Below, in pieces: positions 35,334 to 44,194 of a DNA stretch of 64,000 bases. The DNA comes from Ga0077560 sp046330395. GTDB lineage: Bacteria; Actinomycetota; Thermoleophilia; Miltoncostaeales; Miltoncostaeaceae. Where the stretch lies: positions 186,001 to 250,000 of the forward strand of contig JAXLSS010000004.1 in the NCBI GenBank assembly GCA_046330395.1, written 5' to 3'. Position 1 is the first letter of the stretch. The number at the start of each line of letters is the position of its first letter. The notes beneath the pieces were generated by a model. That model did not search any database and was not told the DNA's origin. It saw only the letters and a program-made list of their open reading frames with translations. The position numbers and the translations under genes are program-made.

Positions 35334-36080
35334 TTACTGGATGCTCAGCACGTAGGCCACGACGTTGGCGAAGTCCGTGCCCTGCACCAGGCCGGCGGGC
35401 ATGCCGCCGCCGCCGTTCTTGATGCGGAACTCGATCTCGGCGCGGCTGAGGCCCTGCCCGGACAGCTGCGGCCCGGAGCCGGTCTGCGTGCCGGCCTGCA
35501 GGTGGCAGCCCTGGCAGGTCAGCACGAAGGTGCTCTTGCCGGCAACGGCGTCCCCGGCCCCGCCGGCGCCCTTCACCGTGACCTGACCGCGGATCTCACC
35601 CTTCGGGTTCTTCGCGGTGGTGAGGTTGACGTAGAGGGGAGTGGTGGACAGTTTGGTGCGCAGGGCGGCGGTGAGCGTGCGGTGCATCGCACGGCCGCTG
35701 GTGCACGTCACCGCGCGGCCACTGCCGCACAGCACCACCAGCACGCGCCCGGCCGTCTTCGCGGCCCCGCGTGACAACTGGGCCGCCACAACCGGCCCGC
35801 TGAGATGCCCGAAGCCCAGCGTCCAGGTCATCTTGGCGCCCTCGATCTTGGCCGTGAAGCTGCCCGTGGCCCCGGGCGCGCCCGTCACCCTGGCGGGCTC
35901 GTTGGCCGGGGTGAGTTTGCGGGCACTCAAGGTGACCGTGGAGGTCCCGCCGGATCCGGTGGCCACCATGCCGGTCACGCCAACCGCGCCCGCGGCCAGC
36001 AGCAGGAGCATGCCGGTGCGGATGGGGGCGCGGCGGCCGGAGGCGGCCGGGGTGCCGCTGGAGGTCTGCCCGTCGGTCAT
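35334..36080 (-). CDS. membrane-anchored CHRD domain-cytochrome c fusion
   Basis: 248 residues from ATG 36080 (GGAG six bases upstream). One helix (MLLLLAAGAVGVTGMVATGS) is followed by a CHRD domain at about residues 45-170 (TVTLSARKLTPANEP, MTWTLGFGHLSG, TPLYVNLTTAKNPKGEIRGQV) and a small class I cytochrome c with heme motif CQGCH near residue 188 and axial Met in GGGMPAG. This CHRD-to-c-heme order puts an electron carrier on a chordin-like domain outside the membrane. No terminal oxidase or nitrite/copper reductase is adjacent, so its electron partner is not known; the cupredoxin at 25.6 kb is one candidate. Confidence 0.88.
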   Translation of the reverse strand: MTDGQTSSGTPAASGRRAPIRTGMLLLLAAGAVGVTGMVATGSGGTSTVTLSARKLTPANEPARVTGAPGATGSFTAKIEGAKMTWTLGFGHLSGPVVAAQLSRGAAKTAGRVLVVLCGSGRAVTCTSGRAMHRTLTAALRTKLSTTPLYVNLTTAKNPKGEIRGQVTVKGAGGAGDAVAGKSTFVLTCQGCHLQAGTQTGSGPQLSGQGLSRAEIEFRIKNGGGGMPAGLVQGTDFANVVAYVLSIQ

Positions 36081-36206
36081 CGCAAGCTCCTTCGGTGGCG
36101 ATCGCGTGGGCACGCCGACGTCCCCGCGGGGCCGCGCGCGCCACACGCATTCCACACCACGGGCCGCGGTCGCGCTGCACGGGATTCCCACAAGGGTGGC
36201 TGTGAC

Positions 36207-36243
36207 GGATTCCGGATGCGTGGCGCCACGCCGGACAGAATCC
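36207..36243. promoter_or_regulatory. nested inverted repeat in divergent intergenic region
   Basis: The perfect 14-base palindrome GCGTGGCGCCACGC (36218-36231) is framed by an imperfect outer repeat, GGATTCCGG on the left and CCGG-ACAG-AATCC on the right. It lies 39-75 bases before the lysyl-oxidase-like start and 127 bases from the CHRD-cytochrome start, so it could be an operator for either gene. Confidence 0.35.
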
Positions 36244-36281
36244 TCATTTTCTGACGAGACCGCGACGGGACGAGGCGCACA

Positions 36282-37772
36282 ATGGGTAAGACATGGCTGG
36301 CCATCCTCGGATGCGCGGCGGCATGTGCCCTGCCCGCCGGCGCCGGCGCCTACACCACCGCCGACCTGCCCGACCTCACGGCCCTGCTGCCCACCGTCAT
36401 CAGCGCCAACCAGCAGGCCCCGGTGTACATGGACCCGTTCGAGATCCCCGGTCGTCTGCTGTACCGCTTCGACGGCGTGGTGTGGGACCGGGCGGAAGCC
36501 GGCGCGCTCGACGTCTACCGGGACCCGGTCACCACCCACGCCAACCAGATCATCTGGAGCGGGGGCATCCCCACCACCGCGACCAACCCCAGGAACCTGC
36601 CGCCGGGGTCGGACACCCACTGGACCGCCGTCGACCGCAGTGCCTCGGGCGCCAGCTTCTACGCGGAACCCAGCGCCGATGCGGGGGCCTGGCACCTCTC
36701 CGCCGCCGCCATCTACCAGTTCCTGGTGCCGGGCGGACCGCCCGTGCTGTCGGCCAAGGTGGGCTTCTGCATGTTCGACACCTGGGGGCAGGGCGCCACC
36801 TCGTACTTCCCGTCCGCCAACCCCGACCCGTACGGCCAGTCGTACTGGTGCTACCAGGACCCCGGCGGCGGCACCCTCGTGCGCATGGGCATCTCGCCGG
36901 GCTGGGGCGACTACTACTGGTCGCAGCTCAAGTACCAGTGGGTGGACGTCACCGGCATGGCCCCCGGTTCCTACACGCTGCGGGCCACGGTGAACCCCAG
37001 CAACTACATCCTGGAGTCGGACACCACCAACAACGTGCTGGATGACGTGCGGGTGATCCCGGGCCCCACGGCGGACAGCGCCAGCCAGCAGGTCACGCCG
37101 GGCACCGCGACCCCCATCGCCCTCTCGGGAACCATCGTGGGCCCGGACATCCCGGTGCGCACCAGTAACACCGGGGTGTGCGTGAAGCTCACGCAGGTCA
37201 CTCCGCGGTCGGCGTGTTACGCCACCACCACGAACGACGCCCCGTTGACGTTCGCCGTGGATCAGAAGCACCAGCCGGCCCACGGGACCGTCACCATCCG
37301 GTCCACCGGTGCGCAGACCGCCAACGCCGTCTACACGCCCAACGCCGGGTACTCCGGACCGGACTCGTTCGTCTACACGGCAACCGACCCACGCGGGCTG
37401 GTGAGCCTGCCGGCCACCGTCAACGTGCAGGTGCCGTCCACCGGTGGCGGTGGCGGTGGCGGCGGCGGGGGTGGTGGCGGCACGGTCACGCCGCCGCCGG
37501 TGCGCGTAGGCCTGCGCACCCTGGGTCCCGTGCACGTGGGCCAGCTGGTGCACCTGCGGGTGACCCTCAACAAGCGGGCGCACCTCAAGGTGACGCTGCA
37601 GCTGCTGAGGGCCCACAGGTTCGCCAACCGCACCACCCGCGTGTTCACCGGCAAGACCACCACCCTCGGATTCCGCGCCACGGCGCGCGGCAAGTACGTG
37701 GTGCGCCTGAAGTGCCAGCTGGGCACCAGGGTCTGGTACACGGCCCCCCTCACGCTGAACCTGGTGGGGTAG
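36282..37772 (+). CDS. lysyl oxidase-like domain, cadherin-like domain and Gly linker, secreted
   Basis: 496 residues with signal peptide (LAILGCAAACALPAGAGA). Residues 30-250 resemble bacterial lysyl-oxidase (PF01186) proteins: GFCMFDTW, YWCYQD, GISPGWGDYYW, QWVDVTGMAPGSYTLRATV and NPSNYILESDTTNN. The copper-binding HxHxH block of lysyl oxidase should lie at WHLSAAAIYQF (about 136), where only the first His survives, so activity is doubtful. A cadherin-like repeat follows (NAGYSGPDSFVYTATDPRG), then a poly-Gly stretch and a C-terminal beta domain ending YTAPLTLNLVG, similar to the 13.0-14.8 kb gene. Confidence 0.85.
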   Translation: MGKTWLAILGCAAACALPAGAGAYTTADLPDLTALLPTVISANQQAPVYMDPFEIPGRLLYRFDGVVWDRAEAGALDVYRDPVTTHANQIIWSGGIPTTATNPRNLPPGSDTHWTAVDRSASGASFYAEPSADAGAWHLSAAAIYQFLVPGGPPVLSAKVGFCMFDTWGQGATSYFPSANPDPYGQSYWCYQDPGGGTLVRMGISPGWGDYYWSQLKYQWVDVTGMAPGSYTLRATVNPSNYILESDTTNNVLDDVRVIPGPTADSASQQVTPGTATPIALSGTIVGPDIPVRTSNTGVCVKLTQVTPRSACYATTTNDAPLTFAVDQKHQPAHGTVTIRSTGAQTANAVYTPNAGYSGPDSFVYTATDPRGLVSLPATVNVQVPSTGGGGGGGGGGGGGTVTPPPVRVGLRTLGPVHVGQLVHLRVTLNKRAHLKVTLQLLRAHRFANRTTRVFTGKTTTLGFRATARGKYVVRLKCQLGTRVWYTAPLTLNLVG

Positions 37773-37773
37773 G

Positions 37774-37795
37774 CCGCCCCGGCCGGCCGGGGCGG
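37774..37795 (+). terminator. 22-base palindromic hairpin
   Basis: CCGCCCCGGCCGGCCGGGGCGG reads as a perfect palindrome directly after the lysyl oxidase-like stop. As a folded RNA it leaves little loop, so the hairpin may be a terminator or chance GC symmetry; a second run CCCCGGCCGGCCCGG follows. Confidence 0.55.
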
Positions 37796-37860
37796 TGTCC
37801 CCGGCCGGCCCGGACGCGACGCGGTGACCCGGACCACCCTTTGGGGTGAGAATCGGCGGA

Positions 37861-38743
37861 TGAGGCTCGACACCGTCGCCGCCTTCCGCATGGTCATCCG
37901 CACCGCGGCGAGGTTGTGCGCGGCGTTGCCCGCCCCGGTGGCGGCCGGGCTGGCCACGGTGGGCGGCACGGTGGAATGGGCGCTGCGGCCCGGTAAGCGC
38001 CGGGTCCTGGCGGCCAACCTGGGCCACACGGTGGGCCTGCCCGCGGATGCCCCGGACGTCCACCGGCTGGTGCGGCGCAACATGCAGGCGGGCGCCCGGC
38101 GCGCGGCGGGCATGCTGTGGGCCCTCGACCGGCCGTCCACGGCCGCCCGGCGCGTGCGCATCGAACCCGCCGGGCGCCTGCGGGACGTGCTGGCCGAGGG
38201 GCGCGGGGTGGTGCTCACCTCGGCCCACGTGGGCCCCTTCGAGTCCGTGGCGGCCGTGGCCCACGTGCTGCCCGACGGGGTTGCGATGGCCGTGGTGGCC
38301 GAGGACACGCGCACCGGGCGGGCCATGGCGCCGCTGCGGCGGCGCATGGGCGTGCGGGTGGTGGACACCGCCACGGGGTTCCGGCCGGCGGTTGACCTGC
38401 TGCGGGCGGGGAACATCGTGGTGGTGATCGCCGACCTACACCGCGACGGTATGCGGGGCCACCGCGTGCCGTTCCTGGACGGCACGCTGATCGTGCCCGG
38501 CGCCCGGCGGCGCTGGCGCGCCTGGCCGGCGCCCCGCTGATGACGTTCACCGCCCGCCCGGTGGGGTGGCGCCGCTGGCGGGTGGACCTGGACCCGCCCA
38601 TCCCCCCGCCCCGGCCCGCCGACGGCCGGGCGTGGGAGCGCACGGCCACGGCCGCCGTGGCCGACGCCTTCGCCGCCGCCATCCGGGCGCAACCGGAGCA
38701 GTGGGACGCCGTGGACCCGCTGCCGTGGGGGCCGGCGCCGTGA
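37861..38743 (+). CDS. lysophospholipid/lipid A-type acyltransferase (HtrB/PatA family), frameshifted
   Basis: About 294 residues of an HtrB/MsbB-superfamily acyltransferase, in actinobacteria usually phosphatidylinositol-mannoside acyltransferase. The catalytic HxxxxE is in VVLTSAHVGPFESVAAV; DLHRDGMRGHRVPFLDGTLIVPG is the substrate-contact segment. Around 38500 the frame changes: VPG continues as AALARLAGAPL in the next frame, then MTFTARPVGWRRWRVDLDPP and the conserved ending AIRAQPEQWDAVDPLPWG. A single base absent from a CGGCG run explains it. It starts the cluster of three overlapping genes 37861-39571. Its role in envelope lipid acylation is inferred from the family. Confidence 0.82.
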
Positions 38744-39494
38744 AGTGGGTCCTCAGGGTGGGGGCCGCGCTGGTGATGGTCGCCGCGGTCGTCGTGGCGG
38801 TGGTGTGGTGGCGGGCGGGCCGTGACAGCACCCCGGTGGCCGCCGACTTGGCGCGGTGGCCCGCTTCCGCGCCTCGCCGGGCCGGGAGGGCGACGGCACC
38901 CCCCGCCGGCCCCGGGCGTCTACACCTACGCCACGCGCGGCCGCGAGTGCGCGGGGTGCCCGCTGCGCATCTGCCGCGACCTGCCGGGCACCGCGCGCAT
39001 GATCATCACGCGGCCCGGCGGGCAGGTGCTGGCGCTGCTGGAGCTCTCCCAGGAGCACCAGGAGGCGTCGCGGTGGGCGATCCGGCCGGACGGCCGCTAC
39101 CTGCTGTGGCAGCGCTCCAGCGTGTCGTTCGCGGGGTTCGGCGGCACCGACGCGAAGGACACCGTGCCGGCCACGCTGGCCATCCCGGCGCGTCCTGGGG
39201 TGGGGCGCCGGTGGACCCAGCGGTTCCGGTTCGGCAACCTGCGGGTGTCGTGCCGCAACGTGATCGTGCGCCGCGGGGACGTGCGCGTGGGCGACCGCGA
39301 TCTCCGCGGCCGTGCTCATCCGCAGCACGTCGGTCACCACCGGCGACCACCCCGGTACGGAGGTGGACCTCACATGGCACATCCCCTCGCTGGGGCTGGA
39401 CGCGCGCAGCGAGGTGCACCGCCGCGTGGGCGGCACGTTCCCGTACCGGATGGACGCCTGGGGGACGCTGGTGTCGGTGGAGCCGGCCACCTGA
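38740..39494 (+). CDS. membrane-anchored hypothetical protein, two frameshifts
   Basis: GTG 38740 overlaps the acyltransferase stop (GTGA). The first frame gives a single helix (LRVGAALVMVAAVVVAVVWW) and ADLARW. Between about 38870 and 38915 the reading moves to the next frame (GVYTYATRGRECAGCPLRICRD, PGGQVLALLELSQEHQEASR). Near 39300 it moves again to VLIRSTSVTTGDHPGTEVDL and ends WGTLVSVEPAT. In one frame the product would be about 250 residues: an anchor plus an outside beta domain with three Cys in ECAGCPLRIC. I do not recognise the family. Co-transcribed with its neighbours. Confidence 0.55.
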
Positions 39495-39571
39495 TGCGGC
39501 TGCCCGGGCGCCGGTCGTGGGCGGTACGCGGGGCGCTGGGGGTGGCCCTGGGCGTGGCGCTGGTGCTGGCA
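39494..39571 (+). pseudogene. N-terminal remnant of a UPF0104-like membrane protein
   Basis: ATG 39494 overlaps the previous stop by one base and opens MRLPGRRSWAVRGALGVALG plus VALVLA, the start of a membrane helix. At about 39571 the sequence switches to the antisense of a secreted gene. A matching C-terminus of a UPF0104 protein resumes at 40241, so this is probably the same gene's first exonic remnant; the roughly 200-residue middle is missing. Confidence 0.35.
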
Positions 39572-40183
39572 GGTCACCGGCACGGCGTCGCCGGTGATCC
39601 AGCCCTGCGCGGCCGCGAGGTCCCCCACCGCGGGTCCCTGCAGATCCTCGATCGCCACCCGGCTGAGCGCGGCCGTCCAGACCAGCTGGTCGCCGGTGGA
39701 CCGCCGGTGCGCCACGATCTGCGCGGCAACGCAGTCCACGGGTGGCATGGCGCGGGCGGGTCCCGCCCACGGGCCGTACTCCATGGCGTACCGGTACGGG
39801 AGGGTGCCGTCGTCGTGCTGATCCACGTGACCGTTGACGGTGTTCTCGTAGATGGTGACGGCGGTGCCCTGGGAGGTGTGCCACCGGCCGAGCAGCATGC
39901 GATAGCCCACCACGCCGGTCGCCGGCCCGTAGGTGTCGCAGTACTGCAGGAAGGCCTGGTCGCCCGCGAACGCGCCGAACGACGTGGACGACCGGAACGC
40001 GGCGGTGCCGTCGGGAGCGAGCGAGCTGGGCAGTGATCCCGCCGGCAACGTCCAGCTCGAGCTGAACGCGGCGGGTTCCTCGAACACGGGCCCGGCGGTG
40101 GCGGTGACCGCCGAGGCGGCCAGCGTTGCCGCGCAGGCGATCAGCGAGCGTGCGATCCGGCGGCGGGGGTTGCGAATGGTCAT
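39571..40183 (-). CDS. secreted hypothetical protein, 3' truncated, inverted in UPF0104 gene
   Basis: ATG 40183 with CAGGA upstream; signal peptide (SLIACAATLAASAVTATAGP). The product has about 204 residues before the sense disappears: FEEPAAFSSSWTLPAGSLPS, FLQYCDTYGPATGVVGYRML, AVTIYENTVNG and QGWITGDAVPVT. After VPVT (position 39571) the frame continues as antisense of the neighbour with no stop for hundreds of bases, so the true C-terminus is missing. Family not recognised. Its position inside an unrelated plus-strand gene makes it a likely rearranged or mis-assembled block. Confidence 0.6.
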
Positions 40184-40240
40184 GGGGTGTCCTGAGCGAG
40201 GGATTGGCGGGACCGTGCGGGGGGTCACGGGCCCAGATGG

Positions 40241-40525
40241 ATGGCGCGGGCGCCGACGACGTCGGCCGACGCGCGGGGGGCGTGGTGCACCACCACCGTG
40301 GTGGTGGCGGTGCCGGTGCTGCCCGGCGGGCTGGGGGCGGTTGAGGTGGCGGTGCCCCTGGTGTTCCGCGCCGCGGGCGTGCCGTACTCCGAGGCCGTGC
40401 TGGCCGTGCTGGCCTGGCGCGTGCTGCAGTTCTGGCTGCCCACCGTGGCGGGCCTGGGCTGCTACGGCCAGATGATGCTTGATGCTCGGCGGCGCACCCG
40501 CGCGATGGGGGAATCACCGGCGTAG
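40241..40525 (+). pseudogene. C-terminal fragment of UPF0104 / lysylphosphatidylglycerol synthase TM protein
   Basis: The readable part is VVVAVPVLPGGLGAVEVAVP-LVFRAAGVPYSEAVLAVLAWRV and LQFWLPTVAGLGCY, the last two helices of PF03706 (YbhN/UPF0104) proteins, with the conserved PGGLGxxE turn. These proteins move or modify envelope lipids and normally have about 320 residues and eight helices. Only about 80 remain, with nothing like helices 2-6 upstream. The open frame begins at 40241 but the recognisable protein begins near 40286. Confidence 0.65.
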
Positions 40526-40590
40526 GCGGCCGCGAGCAGTTGGCCGGCCGGGACGTGGCCATCGGCCCGGTCCTGACTTACGCTTCGTGC

Positions 40591-41472
40591 GTGCTCGAAC
40601 ACGACGACGCGCTGCGCTCGGCCTGCTTCCTCGCCCTCGACGTCCTGCGTGCCCGCTTCGGAGCCGAGGTGCCGTATCGGGGCGGGCTGGAGCTGGGCTT
40701 TGCGTTCGAGGGCGGACGGATCCCGTTTCTCAGCCCGGCCAAGGGGATCTTCCGCGCCCGGGCGCAGCGCGGGCCGGCGGCGCTCTCCGTAATGACCTCG
40801 GCCAGGTCGCCCTACGACGACGAGGAGACGGATGAGGGGTTCTGGTACGCCTTTCGCGATGGCGCGCCGGAGCTGGCCGACAACCGCGCCCTGCGGGCGG
40901 CGCACGAACTCGGGGTCCCGATCGTGTACTTCATCGGACTCCGACCGGGGTGGTTCGAGCCGGTCGCCCCGTGCTGGGTGGTGGACCGCGACCTCCGCCG
41001 AGTGCTCATCGCGCCGTCCCCGCCCGGCATCACACTGGCGGAACGCGCCCCGGAGGGTGATGAACGACGCTACGCCACCCGCGAGGTGCGCCGTCGCCTC
41101 CACCAGGGCCGCTTTCGAGGGCTGGTACTGCCCGCCTACAGCGACCGTTGCGCCGTGTGCAGCCTTCGGGAACGTCGCCTGCTCGACGCCGCGCACATCC
41201 TGGCCGACGGTCACCGCCGGGGTGAACCGGTGGTGCCCAACGGCCTGAGCCTCTGCAGCATCCACCACCGGGCGTATGACGAGGACCTCATCGGCATCGA
41301 TCCCGACCACCGCGTACATGTCTCGCGTGCACTGCTGGAGGACCAGGACGGCCCCATGCTGGAGTTGCTCAAGACCTTCCATGGCACGCGCATCGCCGCC
41401 CCGACCAGCAAACGCCTGGCTCCCGATCCGATGCGTCTCGCGGAGAGGTTCGAGCGGTTCCAGGCGGGCTGA
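40591..41472 (+). CDS. HNH endonuclease (putative restriction endonuclease type)
   Basis: 293 residues from GTG 40591. The N-terminal domain (about 1-180: ALDVLRARFGAEVPYRGGLE, IPFLSPAKGIFRAR) is shared with a family of orphan HNH proteins often annotated as putative restriction endonucleases. The HNH site at 190-245 reads CAVCSLRERRLLDAAHI, PNGLSLCSIHHRAYDEDLIG; zinc Cys pairs, catalytic His and Asn are all present. In these families the N-terminal domain may read modified bases, but no methyltransferase lies in the window, so it is not a conventional restriction-modification pair. Cleavage specificity is unknown. Confidence 0.85.
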   Translation: MLEHDDALRSACFLALDVLRARFGAEVPYRGGLELGFAFEGGRIPFLSPAKGIFRARAQRGPAALSVMTSARSPYDDEETDEGFWYAFRDGAPELADNRALRAAHELGVPIVYFIGLRPGWFEPVAPCWVVDRDLRRVLIAPSPPGITLAERAPEGDERRYATREVRRRLHQGRFRGLVLPAYSDRCAVCSLRERRLLDAAHILADGHRRGEPVVPNGLSLCSIHHRAYDEDLIGIDPDHRVHVSRALLEDQDGPMLELLKTFHGTRIAAPTSKRLAPDPMRLAERFERFQAG

Positions 41473-41634
41473 TCCCGGGCGGACGCCCCGGCAGCACCCA
41501 TGCACGGCTGCAGGGGTTCCCGGGAGGTGCTCAGCCCGGGCCGGTGCCGGACGCCTGAACCTGGGGGAGGCTCACAACCCGCGGGCCCGCGGTCGATAGG
41601 GATGTGACCCCGTTCCGCCCCCACCCGGAGGCCG

Positions 41635-44194
41635 GTGATTCCCCCGAGCCCGCTGGTGCCACGCGTACGCCCCACCGCACCGCCCTCCCGGTTCCGCAGC
41701 GCGCGAGCCCGCATCGCCCTGGGCGCCCTCGCTCTGCTCGGCGCGTCCGGCATGCCCGCCGTCGGTGTCGTCACCCAACTGCATCCGCCCGACGTGGCCG
41801 GTGGATCGGGCACCTGGAGCACCGCGGCATCCGCGACGCTGACGGCGTCGGCGCCGTGGGACGCGACCGCCACCGGCTGGGAGTACCGCACCTCCGCCGA
41901 CCAGGGGGCCACCTGGACGGTGCCCACCGCGACACCCAACGGCGATGGGGGCCTCGTGGTGAGCGACGAGGGCTTCACCAGCGTGGAGTTCCGGTACCAC
42001 GACCTGACGGGAGCGGTGTCCGGATGGTCCGATGCCGTTGCGGTGAAGCTGGACCGCACCGCGCCGGCCGTGGTCGCCACGCTGACCCTGGTGGACAACA
42101 CGCCGTACGACCCCGCCACCACCCTCCCGGCGGGGGACAAGGTGGGTTTGCCGATGGGGCCCGGTGACAGCGCCGGGGCCGCCCTCAACTCCGGCCCGCT
42201 GCGGTTCACCCCCGAGACCGACTGCCGCCACTCCGTGGACGGCGGCCCCTGGCAGGCATGCGGACCGGCCCTGTACGGCATCATCGACGGCCCCCGGAAC
42301 GTGTTCTCGGCGGCCGACCTGCTGGGACGGGGCGTCAACGTGGTGCAGCTGCGCGGCCGCGACGCGGTGGGAAACGTGTCCCCGTGGACCACCATCACCA
42401 ACGGCCCGGTGTCGGTGGGCACCGGCATCGCGGTGCCACTGGTGGGGTCCAGTTGCACGAAGACGGGCGACTGGACCGACACCTGCTTCCGGGGGGTGGT
42501 GAACACCCCGGTCGTGTTCCAGGCGGCCGACATGGTGGACGACCCGCAGGACGTGGCGCACCTGGAGTACCGCACCCGCCACGACGCCGGCGCGTGGTCG
42601 GCGCCCGCGACGGGCGACAGCGTCACGGCATCCCAGGAGGGCGTCACGAACGTGCAGTTCCGCACGGTGGGCGTGGATGCCTCGGTGTCGCCGTGGAGCG
42701 CGGTGGACGGCTGGTCGACCGTGAACATCGACACCACCCCGCCGGCGGCGCCCGCCCACGTGTTCGCGTATGCCGGCGACGCCACGCACCCCTACACCGG
42801 CGCCTGGCTGACCGGCACGGGCCTCATCCGCGCCGGCGACGCCCTGGTGTGGCCGGACCTGCAGTCCGCGATCACCGATCCGGAGTGCCGGGTGTCCACC
42901 GATGCCACCCCCGGCTGGTCGGCGTGCACCGTGAGCTTCCTGCCCTGGTCCTGGCCGGGCGTCCCGGTGCTCACCGTCGACCTCACCCGCGAGGGCACCA
43001 CCACCGTGGAGCTCCGTGTGACGGACCCGGCCGGCAACGTCTCCACGTGGTCCGACCCCTCGGCGGGCACCGTGCGCGTGGACACCCACCCCCCGGGCGT
43101 GCCGGTGGTGTCCGGCGGCGCGGCCGCTTGGAGCGACGCACCGAACCGCACGCTGACCGCACAGGCGGTGGACGCCGCCTCCGGCGTGGACCACTACGAG
43201 CACCGCGCGTCCACCGATGGCGGCGGCACGTGGACGGCCCCCCAGATGGGCGGCACCCTCCCGGTGGGCGGGGAGGGCACCACCACCGTGCAGTTCCGGG
43301 CGTTCGACGTGGCCGGCAACACCGGCGCCTGGTCCACGGTGGACAACGCCTCCACCGTCCGCCTGGACCGCACCGCCCCCAGCACCCCCGAGGTGACCGG
43401 GGGCTCCGATGGGTCGCAGGACGTGGCCGCGGTCACCCTCGACGCGGCTGGTGCCACCGACTCCGGCTCCGGGATGAGCGGCTACCAGGTGCGTGTGCAG
43501 CGGCCGGGTGCCGACTGGGGCCCGGCCCGTGACGGCGACCACGTGGAGGTGGCCGACGAGGGCGTCACGCACGTGCAGTTCCGGGCCGTCGACCGGGCCG
43601 GCAACACGGGCCCGTGGGCGCCCGCCGACCCCACACCCGCGGCGACGGTGAACATCCACCGGGCCACCCCGGCCACGCCGCCGGTGGCCAGCACGGACCC
43701 GCGCCTCACCGGGGCTGCGGCTGGGCGGCGCGCTCACCTGCGACCGCGGCACGTGGACCGGCGCCGGCGCGCTCAGCGTGGCCTGGCTGCGCAACGGGCA
43801 GCCCATCCCGGGCGCAACCGGCACCCGTCGCGTGATCACCGTGCAGGACGCGTGGACGCGGCTGAGCTGCCGGGTGCGGGCCACCAACGACGCGGGCGAC
43901 GCCACGGCCACCAGCGCGTCCACGCTGGTGGCGCTGGCCCCCGTCAACGTCGCGCCGCCGCGCATCACCGGCTCGGGGCGGACGCTGCGCGCCGCCCCCG
44001 GGACCTGGGTGGACGGCCCCAACCCCTCCGCCCCGGCCTACCAGTGGCTGCGCGACGGGCAACCCATCGCCGGCGCCACCACGGCGACGCACCGGGTGAC
44101 CGCGCGCGAGCGCGGCACCACGCTGAGCGTGCGCGTGACCGTCACCAACGCCCGCGGGCGGGCGTCGGCCACCAGCGGCGGCCGGTCCGGCTAG
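41635..44194 (+). CDS. secreted multi-repeat Ig/FN3-like surface protein, one frameshift
   Basis: GTG 41635 has GGAGG eight bases upstream. A signal region (RIALGALALLGASGMPAVGV) precedes at least six repeats of about 90 residues with the phrase YRTSADQGATWT, GVTNVQFRTV, GTTTVQFRAFDVAGNTGAWS and PPGVPVVSGGAAAWSDAPNR; every repeat carries a DxAGN-x-W-type turn. Near 43725 the frame changes by a net +1: after DPRLTGA the coding sequence continues as LGGALTCDRGTWTG with two LRNGQP/LRDGQP Ig-like domains. The stop TAG (44192-44194) shares CTAG with the stop of the converging permease. Likely adhesin or structural protein. Confidence 0.82.

Noticed and set aside
39571..40240. Insertion sequence carrying the inverted secreted gene
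   Set aside because: No transposase, terminal inverted repeats or target duplication can be found at either junction.
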